Below, in pieces: positions 18,922 to 27,445 of a stretch of 64,000 nucleotides of DNA. The stretch's first letter is position 1; each line of letters starts with the position of its first letter. The DNA lies in assembly GCF_000181515.1 (NCBI RefSeq), contig NZ_ABCG01000003.1, positions 248,001 through 312,000 on the forward strand, in the 5' to 3' direction. The DNA comes from Erythrobacter sp. SD-21 (GTDB lineage Bacteria; Pseudomonadota; Alphaproteobacteria; Sphingomonadales; Sphingomonadaceae). The translations under genes and the position numbers were made by a program. The notes beneath the pieces were generated by a model. The model did not search any database and was not told the DNA's origin. It saw only the letters and a list, made by a program, of their open reading frames with translations.

Positions 18922-20138
18922 CGTATTCTCCTGCTCTGACGCGTGTTGAAAAAGGCTCCCTTTGCTCGGGCTGCGGTCTTTGCGAGGGTATTGCTGAAGG
19001 TTCGATCCGAATGCAGTCGCGCGCGCCCGGATTCTTACGTCCAGAACAATCAGAACCGATCGTGCCGATACAAGAGGAGAAGATCCGAGAATGTTGTCCG
19101 GGGCTCAAGGTCGAACCTTGGTGTGGTGGTAAAGACGACGGCGTGCATCCTTACTGGGGACCGATCCGCGATAGCATGACCGGTTTCGCTGTCGATGAAA
19201 CAATCAGATTCCGCTGCTCTTCAGGTGGCGCCATTTCCGCCCTTGCCATGCACGCTCTGGAAACGAGCAGGGTGGAACAGGTCCTTCATATTGGACCGGA
19301 TCCGAAGGCGCCGCTTGGCAATGTAACAATCCTGTCCCGCTCGGCAGAAGAAATCCTTGAAGGCGCAGGTTCTCGTTACGCTCCTTCGTCTCCTTTGCAG
19401 GACGTGGAAAAGCTCCTTGATGCGGGGGTGCCGACCCTCTTCATTGGCAAGCCGTGCGATGTTTCGGCGCTGAGGCGGCTAGGGCGGATCGATCCTCGCG
19501 TGGATGAGGTCTTTCCAATCAAGTTATCTTTTTTTTGCGGAGGTGTGCCCAGCCATCAGGGAGCCAGAAATATTGTCGCATCCATGGGGCTGGACCACGA
19601 AACCGTCGCGCAATTCGATTTTCGCGGTAATGGCTGGCCGGGCCCGACTGTTGCCCGAGATATGGACGGGCGGCATGCCGAGATGGAATACGAGGAAAGT
19701 TGGGGGCGTTATTTATCCAACGAGGTGCAATTCCGCTGCAAAATTTGTCCTGACCCGGTCGGTGGAGTGGCTGACATCGCTTGCGCCGATGCTTGGTACG
19801 GTGGCGAGAGTGGCTACCCGCAATTCGCCGAAGCGGAAGGACGCAGCTTAATTCTGGCGCGTTCGAAAGTCGGCCGACGATTGCTCCAAGACGCGACAAT
19901 GGCCGGATATCTCGTTGTGCAAAATCTGGATCCACGCGAGATCGATTTGATGCAACCCGCTCAAGCGCGTAGAAAACGTCTGATAGCTGCTCGAATGGCC
20001 GCATGCAGGCTTGCCAATCGCCCGGTGCCCGATACTCGCAACTTACAGGTCGCCACGGCAGCCAGGCAAGCATCGATCGGAGCTTTGGCGAGAGAATTCC
20101 TCGGTACAGTGCGGCGCATCATTCAGGGACGAATCTGA
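18918..20138 (+). CDS. FrhB/FdhB-like iron-sulfur protein (F420 hydrogenase beta-subunit family)
   Basis: A 406-residue protein with an N-terminal ferredoxin-like cysteine cluster (LCSGCGLCEGI, residues about 15-25) and further cysteines (ECCPGLKVEPWC; FRCKICPDPVGGVADIACADAW) typical of the FrhB/FdhB C-terminal domain. FRCSSGGAISALAMHAL is the usual family signature. Homologues coded beside pyruvyl transferases are thought to be redox partners or modification enzymes in polysaccharide synthesis; the substrate is unknown. No coenzyme F420 genes are in the window, so the hydrogenase name should not be taken literally. Confidence 0.8.
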   Translation: MTYSPALTRVEKGSLCSGCGLCEGIAEGSIRMQSRAPGFLRPEQSEPIVPIQEEKIRECCPGLKVEPWCGGKDDGVHPYWGPIRDSMTGFAVDETIRFRCSSGGAISALAMHALETSRVEQVLHIGPDPKAPLGNVTILSRSAEEILEGAGSRYAPSSPLQDVEKLLDAGVPTLFIGKPCDVSALRRLGRIDPRVDEVFPIKLSFFCGGVPSHQGARNIVASMGLDHETVAQFDFRGNGWPGPTVARDMDGRHAEMEYEESWGRYLSNEVQFRCKICPDPVGGVADIACADAWYGGESGYPQFAEAEGRSLILARSKVGRRLLQDATMAGYLVVQNLDPREIDLMQPAQARRKRLIAARMAACRLANRPVPDTRNLQVATAARQASIGALAREFLGTVRRIIQGRI

Positions 20139-20216
20139 CAAACAAGTGGATTCTCTGGCCAATCTGCGTTCTATTGCACCAAAAGCAACGCGAATCTTTT
20201 CGAAGGGGATGGTTGG

Positions 20217-21440
20217 GTGAAATGGATTTTAAGAACCGGCGCTGCCGCCTTGCCGCTCTCTTTATGCTACGCGTCACCGGTCTGGGCGCAAAACAGCGCG
20301 GAAGACACCTTCGAATTGGGTGTGGAACTGGATACCCAGTACGATAGCAATATCACCAACACTTCGGATTCCCGGGCGGAACTCACGAACCTTGAGGGTT
20401 CGGACGTGATCTTCCGTCCGTCCCTCTTCATGGTAGTTAATAAGGACCTCGGCGGCTTTCGTCTTCGCGGAAATGCATCGGCAGGATATGATATTCACGC
20501 CGAGAACTCGCGGCTCGATTCAGAGCGTTTGCTGGCTGAATTGAACGCGGATACGCGTCTGGCGATTTGCAGCGTTCGCCCCGGCCTCTCTTTTTCTCGC
20601 CAGCAACAGCAACTTGGCGATCGTTTTGTGGGAGAAGGCACGAACTTCGTGGTGGATAATGTCCAGACCGTTCAGGAATATCGATTAAACCTAGGCTGTG
20701 GTCAGGAATTTGGGCTACGTGCTCTTGGGGGCATCAGCTATGGAAGGGGCGACAACTCCAATGAGCTCCGCCAATTCTCCGACTATGAGACTATGACATA
20801 TACCGCTGGCTTGGGGTATCATCATCCCTCGGTGGGCGAACTCGATCTGTATGTGTCGCAGGAAGACACGGATTATCAGAACCGCATTACCGACGGTGTA
20901 AACGATAACTACCGTGTGCGTCGCTACGGTGCGTCGTTCGAAAGAGACATCGGCGCAAGGCTCAGGGGCCGGGTTGAGGGCTTCGCGATTGATCTCGATA
21001 CGCCAGAAAACAGCGGCAGCGACTTCAACGGCACGGGGTGGGATTTCGATCTGTCGGCTACCCTTGGAGCTCGAACAACCGCATACCTAACGGCCGGACG
21101 CGACGTTCAGCCAGTGCTCAATAACGATGCACTATACACCAAGGCTACAACTTTGGGTGGCGGTTTCTCGTATGCTGTCAGCGACAGGGTGGTGCTGAGC
21201 GGTAGTTATACGCACTTGGACCGAAACTATGTTTACTCGGACTTCTCACTCCCGAATGAAGAATCGCCCTTGCTGGACGACAATCTCGATCTGTTCAGTG
21301 CGTCGGCCAGTTTCAGGGGGGCGGGCCCGTTCCAGTTCTCCGTTTATGGAGGCTACGAGGATCGATCGTCCAACGATACCTTTTACGATTACGACGGATT
21401 TTTTGCCGGAGTGAAAATTCGCTATCTCTTTATACGTTAA
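20217..21440 (+). CDS. Outer-membrane beta-barrel protein of the EPS export system
   Basis: A 407-residue exported protein: signal peptide (residues 1-24, ending VWAQ), then alternating amphipathic strands with many aromatic residues, ending in a typical outer-membrane C-terminus (AGVKIRYLFIR). The opening LGVELDTQYDSNIT resembles barrel proteins annotated as exosortase-system-associated or EpsL-like. It probably forms or supports the outer-membrane exit channel. The start is GTG at 20217. The next gene begins 10 bases after its stop. Confidence 0.78.
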   Translation: MKWILRTGAAALPLSLCYASPVWAQNSAEDTFELGVELDTQYDSNITNTSDSRAELTNLEGSDVIFRPSLFMVVNKDLGGFRLRGNASAGYDIHAENSRLDSERLLAELNADTRLAICSVRPGLSFSRQQQQLGDRFVGEGTNFVVDNVQTVQEYRLNLGCGQEFGLRALGGISYGRGDNSNELRQFSDYETMTYTAGLGYHHPSVGELDLYVSQEDTDYQNRITDGVNDNYRVRRYGASFERDIGARLRGRVEGFAIDLDTPENSGSDFNGTGWDFDLSATLGARTTAYLTAGRDVQPVLNNDALYTKATTLGGGFSYAVSDRVVLSGSYTHLDRNYVYSDFSLPNEESPLLDDNLDLFSASASFRGAGPFQFSVYGGYEDRSSNDTFYDYDGFFAGVKIRYLFIR

Positions 21441-21450
21441 GGGTCAGAAT

Positions 21451-22332
21451 ATGCGTTTCAGGACTTTCCGTTTCTCGCTCTCAAAAGCTTTTCTTGGGAG
21501 TATCGGTGCTGCCGCTATCGCTTTTGGTTCGCCCGTAGGCGCGCAAAGTGCGGCGGTCGAGCAGGCCGCAGCAACTCAGCCGGATAGTGGGCTATCCGAA
21601 CAGGCGCCTCCCCTGGCGGAAGGGTATATTCTCGGATCGGGAGACGTTGTGGAGGTCTCTGTCGTAGGCCGGGAGGAGTACAAGGCCCGAGTTCAGGTCC
21701 AGGTGGACGGGACCGTCCAGTTGCCTTTCATACGTTCGGTACCCGCGGCCGAAATGACGACCGCTCAATTACAGGACGAGGTTGAGCAGCGACTGCAGGA
21801 CGGCGGATACTATACCGATCCTGTGGTCAGCGTAATCGTCGCTGGATATGCAAGCCGATATGTAGTTGTCCTAGGTCAGGTCGGCACGCCAGGCTTGCTG
21901 CCAATTGACCGCAATTATCGACTGTCCGAAGTTATTGCGCGGGTCGGAGGCATTTCTCCTGGTGGATCTGAAACAGTGATACTGACGCGGCAAAATGGGT
22001 CGCAAGTTGAGGTCACGCTGGAACAGATGGCGACTGGCGGGGCGGCAATGGACCCGTTTGTGGCAGCCGGCGACAAAGTCTTCGTCGATCGAGCCAGTGA
22101 GGGGGAGCGACCGTCTTTCTGTATCTACGGCGAAGTCAACTCGGCTGGTTGTTTTCCCTTGGGCGACAACATGTCCTTGCGCATGGCTCTGGCGCGAGCA
22201 GGCGGACTGACTAAGCTGGGTTCGGAAAAGAAGGTCGAGATATTCCGCGATGGCGAAGAGATTGCAAAGCAGGATCTTTCGGCGCAAGTCATGGCAGGTG
22301 ACGTCATCAAGGTTGGCGAACGGTTCTTTTAA
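21451..22332 (+). CDS. Polysaccharide export outer-membrane protein (Wza/EpsE-like)
   Basis: A 293-residue protein with a signal peptide (to about residue 32, VGAQS), a Poly_export domain (YILGSGDVVEVSVVGREEY, about residues 58-130) and two SLBB domains (YVVVLGQVGTPGLLPID..., about 138-190; FCIYGEVNSAGCFPLGDN..., about 222-275). Wza-type proteins form the periplasmic/outer-membrane channel. It lies between the barrel and the Wzc-like gene. There is no obvious lipobox. Confidence 0.9.
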   Translation: MRFRTFRFSLSKAFLGSIGAAAIAFGSPVGAQSAAVEQAAATQPDSGLSEQAPPLAEGYILGSGDVVEVSVVGREEYKARVQVQVDGTVQLPFIRSVPAAEMTTAQLQDEVEQRLQDGGYYTDPVVSVIVAGYASRYVVVLGQVGTPGLLPIDRNYRLSEVIARVGGISPGGSETVILTRQNGSQVEVTLEQMATGGAAMDPFVAAGDKVFVDRASEGERPSFCIYGEVNSAGCFPLGDNMSLRMALARAGGLTKLGSEKKVEIFRDGEEIAKQDLSAQVMAGDVIKVGERFF

Positions 22333-22356
22333 ATCCTGCCGCTACGGGACATTCCT

Positions 22357-23682
22357 ATGAGTATTGCACAATTCTTCAGAATGCTTTGGGCAAAGCGATT
22401 GCTTGTCGGAGCCGTCACCGCAGCAACCCTGTTCCTAGCCATCTTCGTATCGTGGATTCTGCCTCCCCGGTACGAAGCCACTTCGAGGGTCATGCTCGAT
22501 ATCGTAAAGCCCGACCCGGTGACAGGCGATGTAATCGCTTCTCAATGGGCTCGCGCCTATGTGAAGACGCAAATTGAACTGATCCGGGATTATCGAGTCG
22601 CCGGAAAGGCTGCCGACGCGGCCGGTTGGCTGGATTCACCCGAATTGGCGAAAGAGTATCGCGAAAGCGGTGCAGACGAGGACATGGATTTCCGGCGCTG
22701 GCTTGCGCAGCGGATCATCGATCATACCGAGGCGGACCTCGTAGCAGGATCGAACATCCTGGAAATCACCTATTCGTCAACTTCGCCAGAGCCTGCCGCG
22801 AAACTCGCTGACCTGGTTCGTGATGCGTATGTCGAGCAAACATTGGCCTTTCGTCGGGAAGCGGCACGCCGCAATGCAGACTGGTTCGATGAGCAGACCG
22901 AGACCTTACGTGCAGATTTGGCTGCTGCCCAAAAGGAGAAGACCGATTTCGAACGGGCGAACGGCGTCATCCTTACGGACGACTTGGTAGATACCGACAC
23001 CGCACGTCTCCGTGCTCTTGCAAGCTCTCCCCCGCCCATGCAGACACAATCCATGGCCGGAGGCGGAGTTGCTCCGTCCTCGGGCCAACTTTCGCAAATC
23101 GATGCCGCGATTGCGGCCGCATCGCAAACGCTTGGTCCCAACCATCCCGACCTGCAACAATTGCGCCAGCAACGTTCTGCGCTCGCCTCTGCTGTTGCTC
23201 GTGAGAACGCTGCACAGCCGAGAATGGTTACAAGCGGGCCATCGCTCGGTTCGCTATATTCGGCACAGCAGGCCAAAGTTCTGGAAAACGCCGGCGCTGC
23301 TGGCGAAGCTCGCAGATTGGCGACCGATGTTCTGGTGCTGCGCGACCAATATCAGAAAACCGCCGCGCGTGCCGCCGAACTGGGTCAGGAAGCCAACTCT
23401 AACGAAAGCGGTTTGACGTTGCTTGGTGACGCTGTGGCGCCGCAAATGCGCACGTTCCCTCGCTATCCGCTCATCGCCGCCCTTGCTATTGCCGGTGGGC
23501 TGGCGCTGGGAATTTTTCTCGCACTTTGTGCCGAGTTGCTTTGGCGTCGTGTCCGTGGAGCCGAAGAGCTCGAAATTTTGGATGCTCCCGTTTTCGGAGT
23601 GATGAGCCAGGAAGTTCAGGCTTCGCCCAAGGGATCCATTCAGGACTTGTTTACACGAACTAAAGGTGTCCTATCTTCATGA
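22357..23682 (+). CDS. Polysaccharide co-polymerase (Wzc/GumC-like, exosortase-locus type)
   Basis: A 441-residue inner-membrane protein: transmembrane helix at about 15-36, Wzz domain (YEATSRVMLDIVKPDPVTG), coiled coil at about 165-330 with TLGPNHPDLQQLRQQR, and a second transmembrane helix at about 370-390. No kinase domain is fused; the following gene supplies a P-loop protein, the usual split arrangement. Its stop overlaps that gene by four bases (ATGA). It is a paralogue of the protein at 10833-12158. Confidence 0.88.
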   Translation: MSIAQFFRMLWAKRLLVGAVTAATLFLAIFVSWILPPRYEATSRVMLDIVKPDPVTGDVIASQWARAYVKTQIELIRDYRVAGKAADAAGWLDSPELAKEYRESGADEDMDFRRWLAQRIIDHTEADLVAGSNILEITYSSTSPEPAAKLADLVRDAYVEQTLAFRREAARRNADWFDEQTETLRADLAAAQKEKTDFERANGVILTDDLVDTDTARLRALASSPPPMQTQSMAGGGVAPSSGQLSQIDAAIAAASQTLGPNHPDLQQLRQQRSALASAVARENAAQPRMVTSGPSLGSLYSAQQAKVLENAGAAGEARRLATDVLVLRDQYQKTAARAAELGQEANSNESGLTLLGDAVAPQMRTFPRYPLIAALAIAGGLALGIFLALCAELLWRRVRGAEELEILDAPVFGVMSQEVQASPKGSIQDLFTRTKGVLSS

Positions 23683-24401
23683 GCGAGACGATCCAAGCGG
23701 ACAGTGTACCGACGCAACTTGAAGAGATTGGAACCGCCGACGGGCTTGATCAAGCCGCTGAGAATTCCTTTGAGTTCTCGAGCGATCTGGTCCTTTTGTC
23801 AGAGCGCGGTTCTCTGGCTGCAGAAAACATATCCCTTCTGGTTTCAGAACTGCTTTCTCGGCATGTACAAAGCGCTCGACGAGGGCTCGCGTTTTGCAGC
23901 AGTTCCGCGGACACGGGGTGCAGCTATCTCGCCGCGAATGTTGCTGTAGGAATGGCTATGGCGGGAGTGCGGACACTTCTGATCGACGCGAACTTCCGCG
24001 ACCCCAAAATTGATCAATACATCATTCCGAATTCCGACTCGAAAGGGTTACTGCATTGCATTGAAAATTCTGATGTCGGACTTGATGAGGCGATAAGCGA
24101 AGACGTTCTCCCCAATCTGTCTGTATTGCATGCGGGCGGCGTTGCCGCAGAGGCAGGATTGTTGGCCTCGGCCAATGCGAGAGCAGTCTTTTCGGAGGCG
24201 CTTCGATCCTATGACTGCACAATCGTGGATACTGCACCATCCAACCAGAGCTCAGATGCGATACGGGTAACCAACATGGTGCGCTACGCTCTGGTTATCG
24301 CGCGAAAGGACCACACCTACCTTAACGACATGAAAAAGCTTATCGCCGATATCCGTCAGAACAGAGGCGAGGTGCTGGGAACCTATCTCAATGAATTCTG
24401 A
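23679..24401 (+). CDS. CpsD/CapB-like P-loop protein with atypical Walker A
   Basis: A 240-residue cytoplasmic protein in the place where EPS loci carry a tyrosine autokinase. It has the Walker A-prime motif LLIDANFRDP (residues 100-109) and a Walker B-like TIVDTAPSN. The Walker A region reads CSSSADTGCSYLAAN (residues 73-87), however, with Cys81 where the canonical GK[ST] lysine should be. There is also no tyrosine-rich C-terminus. It may bind nucleotide weakly or act as a pseudokinase regulator of the Wzc-like partner. Sphingomonad relatives may share this variant; I cannot check that here. Confidence 0.75.
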   Translation: MSETIQADSVPTQLEEIGTADGLDQAAENSFEFSSDLVLLSERGSLAAENISLLVSELLSRHVQSARRGLAFCSSSADTGCSYLAANVAVGMAMAGVRTLLIDANFRDPKIDQYIIPNSDSKGLLHCIENSDVGLDEAISEDVLPNLSVLHAGGVAAEAGLLASANARAVFSEALRSYDCTIVDTAPSNQSSDAIRVTNMVRYALVIARKDHTYLNDMKKLIADIRQNRGEVLGTYLNEF

Positions 24402-25293
24402 GGCCCATGCGGTATACGACGAAACGCGGTACCAGAAGGAAACTCTCGAACATCTTCGATCCCATTGGCTGGTGATCGCCTTTTGCGCGCTCTTTTCCGT
24501 GCCGACTATTGTTCGGTTGGCTGAGCAGTCTTGGTCTTTGGAAATCGGTGCACACGGCCCTATCGTTTTGGCGACTGGTCTCTGGCTTCTATCTCGCTGT
24601 GACTGGACGTCTCGTGGATATCACGAGGCTCGAAAGGCAACCCCTTTCCAAATGTTCTGGTGGACGCCTTTGATCGGTTCCTTGGTAGTCTACGTTTTCG
24701 GCAGAGCCTACGATTTCCTTATTTTCGAGACTGCTGGTCTTTATGGAGCGTTTCTCTCTTTCGTCGCCGTACGACTTGGCCACTCGGTTCTGATCCGCAA
24801 CGCCTTTCCACTCGTATACCTTGCTTTTCTTATTCCCATACCCGGTTGGGTGATCGACGCAGCTACCTCGCCCTTGCAGCATTTCATATCTTATGCCGCG
24901 ACGGGCATACTGCAATTCTTCGACTACCCAATTTCCCGAACCGGTGTTGCTCTTGAAATCGGTCAATATCGGCTTCTCGTCGAACAGGCTTGTTCGGGAA
25001 TGAATTCGATCATTGGACTGGCTGCGGTAACGCTGTTTTATATATATGTTCTGCATCGCGCGAGTTGGCGTTACGCCTTACTCCTCGGCGCTTTGATCCT
25101 CCCCGTGGCCGTGCTGGTCAATTTCATAAGAGTTATGGTGCTGATCCTAACGACATATCATTTCGGCGATGCGACCGCTCAGGGCGTCTTTCATAACACG
25201 GCCGGGATGGTTCTGTTCGCGCTTGCGCTCGGCATAATTTTCCTTATCGATTTCGGTCTACGCAACCTGCTGTACAGGATTTTGGCGCGATGA
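24391..25293 (+). CDS. Exosortase (PEP-CTERM transpeptidase-like membrane enzyme)
   Basis: A 300-residue multi-pass protein with the exosortase catalytic triad in order: Cys201 in VEQACSGMNS, Arg247 in NFIRVMVL and His268 in VFHNTAGM. Exosortases cleave PEP-CTERM tails at the periplasmic face; substrates are at 784-1377 and 2696-3352. About eight hydrophobic helices are visible. It overlaps the P-loop gene by 11 bases and the EpsI gene by four. Its pairing with a short separate EpsI, rather than a fused one, and the sphingomonad-like context suggest the XrtV subtype; this subtype call is an inference. Confidence 0.92.
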   Translation: MNSEAHAVYDETRYQKETLEHLRSHWLVIAFCALFSVPTIVRLAEQSWSLEIGAHGPIVLATGLWLLSRCDWTSRGYHEARKATPFQMFWWTPLIGSLVVYVFGRAYDFLIFETAGLYGAFLSFVAVRLGHSVLIRNAFPLVYLAFLIPIPGWVIDAATSPLQHFISYAATGILQFFDYPISRTGVALEIGQYRLLVEQACSGMNSIIGLAAVTLFYIYVLHRASWRYALLLGALILPVAVLVNFIRVMVLILTTYHFGDATAQGVFHNTAGMVLFALALGIIFLIDFGLRNLLYRILAR

Positions 25294-25961
25294 TGCTGGA
25301 TAGACGCTCGGCAATCTTCGCGGGACTCTGTGCAACTGGTTTCGCCGCAGCCGAAGCGCTCCGACCACGAACCATCCTGAAGTTTGCACCGACCGAAACA
25401 ACGCTGGAGGACACCGTCCCGAAGCAATTCGCAGGGTGGCGTTCGCAATTTGATCCGAGCCTCGTGGTCGCCCCCTCAGAAAATAGCCTCACAGCCCGAC
25501 TTTATGACGATCTCTTAATGCGGAGATATATCCATTCCGAGACAGGGTTGGAGGTGTTCCTCCTTGCCGCTTATGGCGGCACTCAAACCGATGATTTACA
25601 ACTGCACCGACCGGAAAGTTGCTATCCGGCAGTCGGCCTTCCCATAACGCGACGCGACGAGACTATCTTTACTTATGATGGGCGGGAGATCCCTTCGGTT
25701 AGTTTATTGTCCGAACTGCCAGGACGTATTGAAGAGATTTTCTATTGGAGTAGAATTGGCGACAAATTCCCCACGACAGCGTCTGAGCAGCGAGACGATA
25801 AGCTCAGTTTCGCTTTTGAGGGTCGAATTCCAGACGGAATGCTCGTAAGATTTTCTACTGTTCGCCGAGCTGAGCACGAGGCGTATTCCGACTTAGAAGC
25901 CTTCGCTAGAACTTTGCTGACATCGATGACGGAGCAGCAACGAGCATCCTTTATTGCATAA
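25290..25961 (+). CDS. epsI: EpsI-family exosortase-associated protein
   Basis: A 223-residue protein with an N-terminal signal/anchor segment (RRSAIFAGLCATGFAAAEAL) and the EpsI signature LHRPESCYPAVGLP (residues about 105-118). The preceding FLLAAYGGTQTDDLQ is also typical. EpsI proteins accompany exosortases and EPS export; their exact reaction is not settled. It is the last gene of the export operon. No strong terminator is visible in the 79 bases before the convergent MocA-like gene. Confidence 0.87.
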   Translation: MMLDRRSAIFAGLCATGFAAAEALRPRTILKFAPTETTLEDTVPKQFAGWRSQFDPSLVVAPSENSLTARLYDDLLMRRYIHSETGLEVFLLAAYGGTQTDDLQLHRPESCYPAVGLPITRRDETIFTYDGREIPSVSLLSELPGRIEEIFYWSRIGDKFPTTASEQRDDKLSFAFEGRIPDGMLVRFSTVRRAEHEAYSDLEAFARTLLTSMTEQQRASFIA

Positions 25962-26040
25962 CCTCTCTTCGCAGTCGTCCACCAAACCTGTAGTAGAAGA
26001 AATTGCGCGATCTCTGACTGGAGACCGAATGCAGGGGAGC

Positions 26041-26607
26041 CTACCGCCGCACGTTCAGCCTTTCGAGATCACGCACCGTATCTATGTCTGCGAGATGATC
26101 CTTATCCTGAGGGTCGACTAGGGTCGCCTCATCCAAATTCAGGCTGCGTGCTCCCTGCTCGCCGGAAAGCTTTCTGAGTTCGGGAAAGACAGCGCGAGGG
26201 AAAGCAGCTGGGCAGCCGTAAGAATTCGCATCGTATCGCGTGAACACGGTGCTCGACCCTTCAGCAAGTTTCCTAAGATGCTCGGAAGTGACGAGCGGCA
26301 TATCGGCATGCAAAATCAAGATGCGACTGCATTTCTCGGACGCCGCTACTCCAGCGACGATGGAAGTACCCATACCCTGCGCCGCGAAACGGTTCTCTAT
26401 CCTTTGCCAACCTGATCGACTTCCGATCGGGCTTGCTGGAGCCACCACCACTACACGGTGAGCCAACCCAGCCTGCTCAGCTGCGAGCGCTGCCCATTCC
26501 CACAGGGGACGCCCCCGAAAATCCGTCGTCAGTTTGCTTCCGCCAAACCGTTTGGCGGACCCGGCGGCCAAGAGTACCACGCCCACTCCTGCTTCAAAAA
26601 GATGCAC
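26041..26607 (-). CDS. MocA-like molybdenum cofactor nucleotidyltransferase
   Basis: A nucleotidyltransferase of about 188 residues beginning GVGVVLLAAGSAKRFGGSKL (the LAAGxSxRFGxxK motif), with ILHADMPLVTSEHL as the metal-binding acidic motif. MocA attaches CMP to molybdopterin for molybdenum hydroxylases. The chosen GTG (26607) overlaps the XdhC stop by 14 bases; the open frame runs up to 26748, but that extension is inside xdhC in another frame. It is the last gene of the hydroxylase operon. The final specificity (CTP or GTP) cannot be read. Confidence 0.78.
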   Translation of the reverse strand: MHLFEAGVGVVLLAAGSAKRFGGSKLTTDFRGRPLWEWAALAAEQAGLAHRVVVVAPASPIGSRSGWQRIENRFAAQGMGTSIVAGVAASEKCSRILILHADMPLVTSEHLRKLAEGSSTVFTRYDANSYGCPAAFPRAVFPELRKLSGEQGARSLNLDEATLVDPQDKDHLADIDTVRDLERLNVRR

Positions 26608-27445
26608 GTTTGCGCTCGTATTCTGCGACGATTTCGGAGAGCGCCGAAAGCGCAAGAGTGCGTGGCGATTTACACGCTGGGATAAGACCGACCGGGCTGG
26701 TGATCCTCGCAACCGCCTCTTCGGGAATGTCTCGCGCAGCGAGAGCAAACGAACGCTCTATCCGGGCCTTCTCGCCACCTTGTGCACCAACAAAAAAGGC
26801 GCCTCCCGCGAGAGCTTCTTCCACCAATGGCAACTCCCACTGGTGATCGTGAAACAAAAGCAGGCAAGCGGTCCAGGCATCGTATTCGGCATTGCCTTGC
26901 GCGCGGCCGAGCACAAGACCATCCTTGTCGACGCATTTCACGTCGATCCGCATGGCCGCGCATAGCTCAGCGAATGCCGAAAGTTCTGGATCTTCGCCCA
27001 ACGAGATTATCCGCAACGCGGGAACGTATTCTCGATTGAGCCGAAATTTCCCGCAGGCGAATAGGACTTGCGCCGAACGACGATTATAGAGTTCTTGGAT
27101 AGCTTGGGTCAAAAGCGCCCTATCCGGGACTGGATCGAGCAGGATATCAAGACCACCGCCGCAGGGCAGTCGGAAATCGATTTTGCAGGATCCCCTGCCG
27201 TATCGTACTACGGTAGGCCCGTCGCAGCGCGCAATGTCCGACGCCAACTGTGCTTCGAGACAGCCGTCACTCATGCTCCCTATACACGAACCATCGGGAA
27301 GAACCGCCAACTGGGCGCCAAGACGACGAGAGAAACTACCATCGATTCCGACGATCGTGCACAGTCCGACGCCTTCAGCGCAGGCTGCCTTGAGAGCGAC
27401 GTGATCTTCGTCAAGTAAAGCGATGCGTGGGCGTTCGGCCAGCAT
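26594..27445 (-). CDS. XdhC/PaoD-family molybdenum cofactor insertion chaperone
   Basis: A 283-residue protein of the XdhC family, which binds the mature cofactor and inserts it into the large hydroxylase subunit. The N-terminal half carries CTIVGIDGSFSRRLGAQLAVL and GSMSDGCLEAQLASDI (XdhC/CoxI domain). The C-terminal half is the Rossmann-like XdhC_C domain, ending ITSPVGLIPACKSPRTLALSALSEIVAEY. It starts as TGATG on the paoC stop, so it is translationally coupled to the enzyme it serves. PaoD is the counterpart in the E. coli pao operon. Confidence 0.86.
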   Translation of the reverse strand: MLAERPRIALLDEDHVALKAACAEGVGLCTIVGIDGSFSRRLGAQLAVLPDGSCIGSMSDGCLEAQLASDIARCDGPTVVRYGRGSCKIDFRLPCGGGLDILLDPVPDRALLTQAIQELYNRRSAQVLFACGKFRLNREYVPALRIISLGEDPELSAFAELCAAMRIDVKCVDKDGLVLGRAQGNAEYDAWTACLLLFHDHQWELPLVEEALAGGAFFVGAQGGEKARIERSFALAARDIPEEAVARITSPVGLIPACKSPRTLALSALSEIVAEYERKRASF

